Both the position numbers and the translations under genes were made by a program. Shown here piece by piece: positions 1 to 5,053 of a stretch of DNA of 6,398 nucleotides. Every line of letters begins with the position of its first letter. The first letter of the stretch is position 1. Below the pieces are notes generated by a model that did not search any database, was not told the DNA's origin, and saw only the letters and a program-made list of their open reading frames with translations. The DNA lies in contig JAUNCB010000068.1 in the NCBI GenBank assembly GCA_030526765.1, positions 1 through 6,398 on the forward strand, in the 5' to 3' direction. Origin of the DNA: Bacillota bacterium (lineage in GTDB: Bacteria > Bacillota > Clostridia > Lachnospirales > Anaerotignaceae).

Positions 1-1951
1 TGATCAGACCTGCGATCACAGCAACGATAGCGATCACAACGATCAGACCGGGGATAAAGCCTGTGCCCACTGTGCCCAGTGTTACCAGTGTACCGATCTG
101 GTATACCAGGAAGGCTACTACAAAACCTGTTGCAAACTGCAGAGCGATACCGCCCATCAGCCATTTTTTATCCTTGATCTCTGCATTCATTGCACCCATT
201 GCAGCGAAGCAGGGAGGTGTATACAGGTTGAACATCAGATAAGCCAGTGCGGCTACCTTTGTCAGACCCATGATCGCCGCAACCTCATTTGCACCGCCAA
301 CCAGAGCCAGTTCCTCTGTATCAATAAAGTTTGTGATACCGTAGCATACTGCCAGAGTACCAACTACGTTTTCCTTTGCAATGAAGCCTGTGATGGCTGC
401 TGCAGCCAGCTGCCATGCACCAAAGCCCAGAGGGATCAGCAGCACTGCGAAGGGAGATGCGATGGATGCCAGAATGGAAGTATGCTCCATACCTTCTGCC
501 ACCAGCTCAAACTGCCAGTTGAATGCCTGCATGATCTGTACTGCTGTGTTACATACCAGAATAATCGTACCTGCTTTGATGATATATGCCTTACCACGGG
601 ACAGCATGGAGAAGAATGCTCTCTTCAGGCTGGGAATCTTATATTCGGGCAGCTCCATGATAAAGAAGGATTTTCTTACCTTGTGACCTGCGATCTTGTT
701 TACCAGCAGCGCACCGAAGAAGATCAGCGCAATACCTACGAAATACATCAGTGTACCAACCCATGTGGCATCTGCAAAGAATGCCCCTGCGAACAGAGCA
801 ATTACGGGCAGCTTTGCACCACAGGGCATGAAGGGCGCCAGCATGGCTGTTGCTCTTCTTTCTCTTTCATTTCTGATGGTACGAGCCGCCATAACACCGG
901 GGATCGCACAGCCTGTTGTGATAACGAAGGGGATAACGGATTTACCGGACAGACCTACTTTTTTGAAAATAGGATCCAGCACAACGGAAACACGTGCCAT
1001 GTATCCACAGTCTTCCAGAAGTGCCATCAGGAAATACATTACCATTACCAGAGGCAGGAAACCAACAACCGCACCAACCCCCCCGATGATACCGTCAACC
1101 ACCAGTGCCTGCATGAAGGGAGATGCGCTCTCCAGACTGCCTGCAACAGAGCCCTGGAAGCCTTCGATCCAGCCTACCAGTGTATCTGCCAGGAAGGGGC
1201 CGAATGTGGACTGGGAAATATCAAACACCAGGAACATGATCGCTGCAAAGATCAGGATACCCGCAATGGGGTTTGTCAGCACGGTATCCAGCTTATCCTG
1301 TTTGTTGTGATCCTTTGTCAGCACCTTTCTGGTTTCTACTGTTTTTACAATATCATTTACAAAGGCAAAGCGTTTTCTGTCCGCTTCTGTCACTGCCTTC
1401 TTATCTGTCAGGTCGATATTTTCCTGTGTGAAGGGTGCCTTCTGTTCTTTTCCTGCCAGAGATGCAGCCGTTTTCACCACTTCCTGCAGCCCTTTATCGT
1501 TTGCTGTAATGGAAACAGTGCCGATTACGGGGCAGCCCAGCATGGCAGACAGTGCAGCCGTATCGATCTTTGTTTCCTTCTTTGCGTTTACGTCACTCTT
1601 ATTCAGCGCAACCACCACGGGCACGCCCAGCTCCAGCAGCTGTGTGGTAAAGAACAGAGATCTGCTCAGATTGGTTGCATCCACAATATTGATGATAACA
1701 TCCGGATTTTCATGCTTCACATAAGCGCTTGTAATGCTTTCCTCGGATGTGAAGGGGGACATGGAATAGGCACCGGGCAGATCCACTGCAACCAGTTCTT
1801 CCCCGCCTTCATAAAAATTCTTTTTGATCAGTGCTTCCTTTTTGTCTACTGTAACGCCCGCCCAGTTGCCCACACGTTCATTTCTGCCTGTCAGTGCATT
1901 GAACATGGTGGTCTTACCGCTGTTTGGATTGCCTGTTAATGCAATTCTCAT
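1..1951 (-). CDS. feoB: FeoB1, Fe(II)/divalent-metal transporter with N-terminal G domain (3' end outside window)
   Basis: This gene encodes an inner-membrane ferrous iron permease of the FeoB family. About 650 codons are visible and the frame stays open to the left edge. ATG at 1951 follows a perfect AGGAGG (1960-1965). The G domain shows G1 GNPNSGKT (residues 7-14), switch I GNWAGVTV with Thr34, G3 DLPG (57-60) and G4 NKSD (117-120). Membrane segments start near residue 231. The gate motifs are EDCGYM (Cys315), GCAIPG (Cys348), MPCGAKLP (Cys377) and YTPPC (Cys581). Three things are odd. Only about 40 residues separate the G5 region from the last helix before the membrane, against about 100 in FeoB2. 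Switch I has Ala where NWPG is usual. The protein runs at least 32 residues past the VYQ motif near which FeoB2 ends, and this tail holds another hydrophobic segment. The FeoB call is firm; whether the metal is Fe or Mn is not decided by sequence. Confidence 0.95.
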   Translation of the reverse strand, partial: MRIALTGNPNSGKTTMFNALTGRNERVGNWAGVTVDKKEALIKKNFYEGGEELVAVDLPGAYSMSPFTSEESITSAYVKHENPDVIINIVDATNLSRSLFFTTQLLELGVPVVVALNKSDVNAKKETKIDTAALSAMLGCPVIGTVSITANDKGLQEVVKTAASLAGKEQKAPFTQENIDLTDKKAVTEADRKRFAFVNDIVKTVETRKVLTKDHNKQDKLDTVLTNPIAGILIFAAIMFLVFDISQSTFGPFLADTLVGWIEGFQGSVAGSLESASPFMQALVVDGIIGGVGAVVGFLPLVMVMYFLMALLEDCGYMARVSVVLDPIFKKVGLSGKSVIPFVITTGCAIPGVMAARTIRNERERRATAMLAPFMPCGAKLPVIALFAGAFFADATWVGTLMYFVGIALIFFGALLVNKIAGHKVRKSFFIMELPEYKIPSLKRAFFSMLSRGKAYIIKAGTIILVCNTAVQIMQAFNWQFELVAEGMEHTSILASIASPFAVLLIPLGFGAWQLAAAAITGFIAKENVVGTLAVCYGITNFIDTEELALVGGANEVAAIMGLTKVAALAYLMFNLYTPPCFAAMGAMNAEIKDKKWLMGGIALQFATGFVVAFLVYQIGTLVTLGTVGTGFIPGLIVVIAIVAVIAGLI

Positions 1952-1996
1952 CTGAGATTCCTCCTAATTAAAAAATCATACCTTACTACCCTTTTC

Positions 1997-2011
1997 GGCT
2001 GCCCCGCAGCC
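1997..2011 (-). other. GC-rich hairpin in feoB1 leader
   Basis: GGCTGC and GCAGCC form a perfect 6-bp stem around a 3-nt loop, about 45 nt upstream of the feoB1 start. No T-run follows in the direction of transcription, so it is not a classical terminator. It may be an mRNA stability or leader structure; its function is unknown. Confidence 0.45.
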
Positions 2012-2023
2012 TATGACACAAGA

Positions 2024-2039
2024 GTTAGTTTTAACTAAC
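2024..2039. promoter_or_regulatory. Operator-like 16-bp palindrome upstream of feoB1
   Basis: GTTAGTTTTAACTAAC is a perfect inverted repeat with 7-bp arms and a 2-bp centre. It is the most symmetric of five related 16-mers in the window. It lies in the feoA1-feoB1 gap, 73 bp from the feoB1 start. I see no convincing -35/-10 pair around it, so it either marks a weak internal promoter or acts as a downstream site. A DtxR/MntR-type metal repressor is inferred as the binder and is not proven. Confidence 0.55.
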
Positions 2040-2056
2040 AGATATGCAAAAGATAT

Positions 2057-2075
2057 GTGGTGACACTGTCACCAC
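2057..2075 (-). other. Intercistronic hairpin directly after feoA1 stop codon
   Basis: GTGGTGAC and GTCACCAC form a perfect 8-bp stem with a 3-nt loop, starting at the base after the feoA1 TAA. On the transcribed strand only a broken pyrimidine tract (ATATCTTTT) follows, so termination would be weak or partial. It could reduce read-through into feoB1 or protect the feoA1 message end. Confidence 0.55.
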
Positions 2076-2288
2076 TTATACCTCAATGGCTTCTGCCAAA
2101 AGATTATCGATCGTGTACCTGCCATCTTTGATGGAGACCACACAGCCGCCCTTCACCCTTCTGATCACAGTGATGGGTTCTCCGCTGTAGCAGCCAAGAG
2201 AAAACAGAAATGCGTCCATTTCTTCATCCTCTGTCACAATATTTTTGATGATGTATTCCACACCATCCTGCACATCTGTCAGGTTCAT
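2076..2288 (-). CDS. feoA: FeoA1, divergent FeoA-family SH3-like protein (70 aa)
   Basis: This is a small cytoplasmic partner of FeoB. FeoA proteins are SH3-like beta barrels that bind FeoB and support iron uptake. I chose ATG at 2288 because AGAGGA sits a few bases upstream and the protein then begins MNLTDVQDG, like other FeoAs. A TTG at 2315 would add nine charged residues and is less likely. The family core is diverged. The usual RLLDMGL-PG segment reads FLFSLGCYSGEPI (residues 27-39) and the usual GDP-E-LRGY segment reads KGGCVVSIKDGRYTI (46-60). The ending AEAIEV is FeoA-like. Two cysteines (33 and 49) are absent from FeoA2. It is the first gene of an operon with its own promoter, and feoB1 follows after 124 nt. 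Membership of the FeoA superfamily is fairly certain; exact function is not. Confidence 0.85.
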   Translation of the reverse strand: MNLTDVQDGVEYIIKNIVTEDEEMDAFLFSLGCYSGEPITVIRRVKGGCVVSIKDGRYTIDNLLAEAIEV

Positions 2289-2315
2289 ACTATCCTCTCG
2301 CTTTCTTTCACACAA

Positions 2316-2331
2316 ATTAGCCTTGACTAAT
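2316..2331. promoter_or_regulatory. Operator-like 16-mer just downstream of feoA1 promoter
   Basis: ATTAGCCTTGACTAAT has perfect 5-bp outer arms (ATTAG/CTAAT) with 6 bp between, the same spacing as the other four copies. It lies at or just after the expected feoA1 transcription start, and its centre is 25 bp from that of the copy over the -10 box. A bound repressor here would block initiation or early elongation. The identity of the regulator is inferred. Confidence 0.5.
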
Positions 2332-2339
2332 CTTTGAGT

Positions 2340-2369
2340 AGTTTACCATGACTAACCATATTTTGTCAA
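2340..2369 (-). promoter_or_regulatory. Sigma-A-type promoter of feoA1-feoB1
   Basis: On the minus strand a perfect -35 TTGACA (2369-2364) is followed after 18 bp by a TAAACT -10 box (2345-2340). The expected start of transcription is near 2333, giving a leader of about 45 nt before feoA1. Spacing and operator placement match the feoA2 promoter exactly. Confidence 0.7.
2341..2356. promoter_or_regulatory. Operator-like 16-mer overlapping feoA1 -10 box
   Basis: GTTTACCATGACTAAC overlaps the -10 box and the -10/-35 spacer. On the minus strand it reads GTTAGTCATGGTAAAC, 13 of 16 bases identical to the copy at the same place in the feoA2 promoter (4922-4937). The position fits repression by steric block of RNA polymerase. 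A DtxR/MntR-family regulator is inferred. Confidence 0.6.
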
Positions 2370-2445
2370 TCAGAATCTCTATGATCCTACTAAGAATTTT
2401 TCTCATTAACCACCCTCCCTGTGCGAAACAGAAGGGGGATTTTTC

Positions 2446-2479
2446 AAAAGGGAGCATCCTTCTTCGGATACTCCCTTTT
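2446..2479 (-). terminator. Intrinsic terminator of the feoA2-feoB2-Cys-rich operon
   Basis: A 9-bp arm pair, AAAAGGGAG and CTCCCTTTT, encloses a further ATCC/GGAT pairing with a 6-nt loop. It begins 5 bases after the stop codon of the Cys-rich gene. On the minus strand the stem ends in CCCTTTT and A-rich sequence follows. The T-run is actually better on the plus strand, so it may work in both directions, but no plus-strand gene needs it. Confidence 0.75.
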
Positions 2480-2483
2480 TTCT

Positions 2484-2618
2484 TTATCGTTTTCCGTCAC
2501 ATCGGGAGCAGTCGCCCTTGCAGCCACTGCAGCGATTACCGTTCTTTTTCAGAAACCGTACTGCCGCCAGAAAGGCGATCCCCACAATGCCAAGAATGAT
2601 ATAATCCAGAATTCCCAT
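2484..2618 (-). CDS. FeoB-associated Cys-rich membrane microprotein (44 aa)
   Basis: The product begins MGILDYIILGIVG. It has one hydrophobic segment (about residues 5-23), then a basic stretch (RFLKKNGNR) and a tail with four cysteines, 30, 33, 37 and 40, in a C-x2-C-x3-C-x2-C array (CSGCKGDCSRC). Size, topology and position match the FeoB-associated Cys-rich membrane protein family of Clostridia. The start is well placed: AGGTGAGG lies just upstream, and the gene begins 12 nt after the feoB2 stop codon. It is the last gene of the feoA2-feoB2 operon. The role is not established. A single-pass partner holding Fe(II) or an Fe-S centre at the cytoplasmic mouth of FeoB is plausible, on the inference that the basic segment keeps the tail inside. 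Confidence 0.88.
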   Translation of the reverse strand: MGILDYIILGIVGIAFLAAVRFLKKNGNRCSGCKGDCSRCDGKR

Positions 2619-2630
2619 TTCCTCACCTCA

Positions 2631-4637
2631 TCAGAAAAACAGGTTCAGCAGCTGATACACCCCAAAGGAGATGATCCACGCAATGACACACTGCATCAGT
2701 GCCACCAACGCCGCCAGAACACCGCTGCCCAGTTCCCGCTTCACCGCTGCAACTGCCGCCATACAGGGGGTATACAGCAGAGTAAACACCAGAAAGCTGA
2801 TGGCAGAAACAGGTGTAAATAATGTACCCAGAGCTACTTCCAGCCCCTCCATAGATGTTCCCAGAAGAACACCCAGTGTGCTGACTACCGCTTCCTTTGC
2901 GGAGAAGCCTGTGATCAGCGCCGTAGGCACACGCCAGTCATCAAAGCCCAGAGGTGCAAAGATAGGTGCCATCCACTGTCCCAGCATGGCGAGCAGGCTG
3001 TCCGCACTGTCTGCCACCACATTCAGACGGGTGTCAAAGCTCTGCAGGAACCAGATGATGATGGTTGCCACAAAGATCACCGTAAAGGCTCTCTGCAGAA
3101 AATCCTTTGCCTTATCCCACATCAGCAGGAGCACGGATTTCATGGAAGGGAAACGGTAATTGGGCAGTTCCATAACAAAGGGAACGGGCTTCCCGCGAAA
3201 TACTGTCTTGTCAAAGAGCAGGGCAATGATGATCCCTGCCAGGATCCCTGCTGCATACAGGCCAATCATCACCAGCGCCGCATGTTTTGGGAAGAATGCC
3301 GCCGCAAATACCCCGTAAATGGGAATTTTTGCCGAGCAGCTCATAAAAGGCGTCAGTAAAATCGTCATCCGTCTGTCCCGCTCTGAGGAGAGGGTTCTGG
3401 TTGCCATTACCGCAGGCACCGTACAGCCAAAGCCAATCAGCAGAGGCACGATGCTTCTGCCGGAAAGACCGATCTTTCGCAGCAGCTTGTCCATAACAAA
3501 GGCGATTCTCGCCATATATCCAGTATCCTCCAGAATGGACAGGAAGAAAAATAATACCACAATGATCGGCAGAAAGCTCAGTACACTGCCTACCCCTGCA
3601 AACACACCATCGATCACCAGACTATGTACCACAGGGTTGATGCCATATGCTTCCAGCCCACTGTCCACCTGTGCTGTCAGAGCGTCAATGCCCATTGCCA
3701 GAAGGTCGCTGAGATATGCCCCGAACACATTAAAGGTCAGATAAAACACCAGAAACATGACCCCGATAAAGATGGGGATGGAAAGGTATTTGTGCGTCAG
3801 CACACTATCGATCCTTACACTGCGCAGATGCTCCTTGCTTTCCTTTGCCCGAATGACCGTATCTCCGCAGACCGTTTCAATAAAATCATAGCGCATATCC
3901 GCAAGAGCAGCATTTCTGTCCATGTCATGCTCTTCTTCCATCTGGATGATGCTGTGCTCGACCAGCTCCAGCTCATTGGTATCCAGTGCCAGCTTTTCTG
4001 CAATGGAGGCATCTCCCTCGATGAGCTTTGTCGCAGAAAAACGAACGGGAATGCCTGCCTTTTCTGCATGGTCCTCGATCTGATGGCATACGGAATGGAT
4101 ACATCTGTGCACAGGGCCGGAGGGACAGAAATCATATACCTTCGGGTATTCCTTCTGCTTTGCCACACGAATGGCTGTCTGCATCAGCTCCTCGATGCCC
4201 TCATTTTTCACTGCACTGATGGGAACCACAGGAATGCCCAGTGCCTCGCTCATTTTCTGAATGTCGATGGTGCCGCCGTTGCTGCGCACCTCATCCATCA
4301 TATTCAATGCCAGTACCATAGGGATCCGCATCTCAATGAGCTGCAGGGTCAGATACAGGTTTCTCTCGATATTGGTTGCATCCACGATATTGATGATGCC
4401 GTCAGGTTTTTCCTTCAGGATAAAATCCCTTGTCACAATCTCCTCATGGGTATAGGGACGGATGGAATAGATCCCCGGCAGATCCACCACGGAGCAGTCC
4501 TTTTCTCCGCGGATCTCGCCCATCTTCTGGTCTACCGTCACCCCGGGGAAATTGCCTACCCGCTGATTGGAGCCTGTCAGCTGATTGAACAGGGTGGTTT
4601 TGCCGCAGTTCTGATTGCCTGCCAATGCAAAGATCAT
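2631..4637 (-). CDS. feoB: FeoB2, ferrous iron transporter B (668 aa, complete)
   Basis: This is a complete FeoB permease. The N-terminal GTPase domain has G1 GNQNCGKT (residues 7-14), switch I GNFPGVTV with Thr34, G3 DLPG (52-55), FeoB-type G4 NMMD (112-115) and G5 SAVKN (141-145). A full helical spacer domain fills roughly residues 160-280. The membrane domain starts near 286 and carries both Gate repeats: EDTGYM (370-375), GFGCTVPA (Cys405), MSCSAKIP (Cys434) and LLYTPC (Cys625). It ends shortly after the VYQ motif, as many FeoBs do. The start codon overlaps the feoA2 stop as ATGA and lacks a strong ribosome binding site of its own, which points to translational coupling. Transport of Fe(II) is the family role. 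EDTGYM has Thr where FeoB1 has Cys. Confidence 0.97.
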   Translation of the reverse strand: MIFALAGNQNCGKTTLFNQLTGSNQRVGNFPGVTVDQKMGEIRGEKDCSVVDLPGIYSIRPYTHEEIVTRDFILKEKPDGIINIVDATNIERNLYLTLQLIEMRIPMVLALNMMDEVRSNGGTIDIQKMSEALGIPVVPISAVKNEGIEELMQTAIRVAKQKEYPKVYDFCPSGPVHRCIHSVCHQIEDHAEKAGIPVRFSATKLIEGDASIAEKLALDTNELELVEHSIIQMEEEHDMDRNAALADMRYDFIETVCGDTVIRAKESKEHLRSVRIDSVLTHKYLSIPIFIGVMFLVFYLTFNVFGAYLSDLLAMGIDALTAQVDSGLEAYGINPVVHSLVIDGVFAGVGSVLSFLPIIVVLFFFLSILEDTGYMARIAFVMDKLLRKIGLSGRSIVPLLIGFGCTVPAVMATRTLSSERDRRMTILLTPFMSCSAKIPIYGVFAAAFFPKHAALVMIGLYAAGILAGIIIALLFDKTVFRGKPVPFVMELPNYRFPSMKSVLLLMWDKAKDFLQRAFTVIFVATIIIWFLQSFDTRLNVVADSADSLLAMLGQWMAPIFAPLGFDDWRVPTALITGFSAKEAVVSTLGVLLGTSMEGLEVALGTLFTPVSAISFLVFTLLYTPCMAAVAAVKRELGSGVLAALVALMQCVIAWIISFGVYQLLNLFF

Positions 4638-4867
4638 TCTGCGCCACCATCCTTCACTTCAATATTTTTCGCATCATCAATACGGATGGTCAGCGTATAC
4701 CCTCTCAGCCGCAGCTCAATGGGATCCCCCATGGGCGCCACCTTTGTTACCGTTATCCTTGTTTTGGGGATCAGCCCCATATCCAGCAGGCGGCAGCGCA
4801 GAGCGCCCTCTCCGCCTACCTTTGTGATCACAGCCTCTTTCCCGATGGGAAGCTGATTCAATGTCAT
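4634..4867 (-). CDS. feoA: FeoA2, canonical ferrous iron transport protein A (77 aa)
   Basis: The small cytoplasmic SH3-like FeoB partner. It carries the textbook FeoA pattern: MTLNQLPIGKEAVI at the start, RLLDMGLIPKT near residues 26-36, APMGDPIELRLRGYTL near 44-59, and an ending like IRIDDAKNIEV. ATG at 4867 is preceded by AGAGGGAT (4878-4871) at good spacing. The gene is first in the operon, about 47 nt after the predicted transcription start, and its stop overlaps the feoB2 start by an ATGA junction. It is more conserved than FeoA1 and likely serves FeoB2. Confidence 0.96.
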   Translation of the reverse strand: MTLNQLPIGKEAVITKVGGEGALRCRLLDMGLIPKTRITVTKVAPMGDPIELRLRGYTLTIRIDDAKNIEVKDGGAE

Positions 4868-4902
4868 AATATCCCTCTATTCTAAACAGATTTTGTCTCT
4901 CT

Positions 4903-4917
4903 TGAAAATAATTCTCA
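4903..4917. promoter_or_regulatory. Fur-like 7-1-7 box over the feoA2 transcription start
   Basis: On the minus strand the sequence is TGAGAATTATTTTCA. It matches the 7-1-7 Fur consensus TGATAATNATTATCA at 12 of the 14 defined positions. Flanking bases extend the symmetry by one pair. It lies just downstream of the -10 box, over the expected start site, where a bound ferric-uptake-type repressor would block transcription. PerR or Zur boxes are similar, so the exact Fur-family member is uncertain. No such box is seen before feoA1 or feoB1. Confidence 0.6.
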
Positions 4918-4920
4918 AAA

Positions 4921-4950
4921 AGTATACCATAGCTAACTCTGCGGTGTCAA
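4921..4950 (-). promoter_or_regulatory. Sigma-A-type promoter of feoA2-feoB2-Cys-rich operon
   Basis: Minus strand: a perfect -35 TTGACA (4950-4945), an 18-bp spacer, then -10 TATACT (4926-4921, five of six consensus bases). Transcription should begin near 4914. It lies after the glmS terminator, so the operon is expressed on its own. Confidence 0.8.
4922..4937. promoter_or_regulatory. Operator-like 16-mer overlapping feoA2 -10 box
   Basis: GTATACCATAGCTAAC covers the -10 box and part of the spacer. On the minus strand it reads GTTAGCTATGGTATAC, with an intact GTTAG half-site. Its placement relative to -10 and -35 is identical to the copy in the feoA1 promoter, which argues for a shared repressor. 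Confidence 0.6.
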
Positions 4951-4958
4951 TGTAAACA

Positions 4959-4974
4959 GTTGCTTTCGGCTAAC
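4959..4974. promoter_or_regulatory. Operator-like 16-mer upstream of feoA2 -35 box
   Basis: GTTGCTTTCGGCTAAC has one perfect half-site (CTAAC) and one half-site off by one base (GTTGC for GTTAG), with the standard 6-bp spacing. Its centre is 37 bp from that of the copy over the -10 box. It is the weakest of the five and could be a secondary site for a regulator bound at 4922-4937. Confidence 0.4.
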
Positions 4975-4988
4975 TCTTTTCCCCCCAT

Positions 4989-5022
4989 AAAAAAAACACC
5001 TTGGAGCCCAAAAGCTCCAAGG
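4989..5022 (-). terminator. Intrinsic terminator of glmS
   Basis: A perfect 9-bp stem (CCTTGGAGC/GCTCCAAGG) with a 6-nt loop is followed, on the minus strand, by a run of eight T (4996-4989) after two bases. It begins 31 bases after the glmS stop codon. This is a strong Rho-independent terminator separating glmS from the feo genes. Confidence 0.93.
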
Positions 5023-5053
5023 CGCAGTTATCTGAAAATCTACAGATATTTTT

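Noticed and set aside
482..1939. Long plus-strand open frame (485 codons) opposite feoB1
   Set aside because: It lies wholly antisense to feoB1, its translation is rich in Cys, His and Gln with no recognisable domain, and it arises because feoB1 rarely uses TTA, CTA or TCA codons.
2289..2315. Upstream TTG start adding nine residues (MCERKREDS) to FeoA1
   Set aside because: The extension covers the ribosome binding site of the better ATG at 2288 and does not resemble FeoA N-termini.
2411..2438. Imperfect hairpin (CCCTCCCTGT / ACAGAAGGGGG) between the terminator and the feoA1 promoter
   Set aside because: It needs two G-U pairs and a mismatch and has no T-run; too weak to call as a terminator or regulatory RNA.
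2348..2822. Plus-strand open frames across the operon gap and the Cys-rich gene
   Set aside because: They run through a terminator and opposite the Cys-rich gene and the end of feoB2; no domain is recognisable.
3624..4856. Long plus-strand open frame (410 codons) opposite feoB2 and feoA2
   Set aside because: It is antisense to two clear Feo genes, of unnatural composition, and has no ribosome binding site I can support.
5029..5048. TATCTG/CAGATA inverted repeat just after glmS
   Set aside because: Only six AT-rich base pairs with an 8-nt loop; likely chance beside the real terminator.
4868..5053. Metal or glucosamine riboswitch/ribozyme in the feoA2 leader
   Set aside because: The leader is only about 47 nt after the predicted start and shows no suitable fold; a glmS ribozyme would lie 5' of glmS, outside the window.
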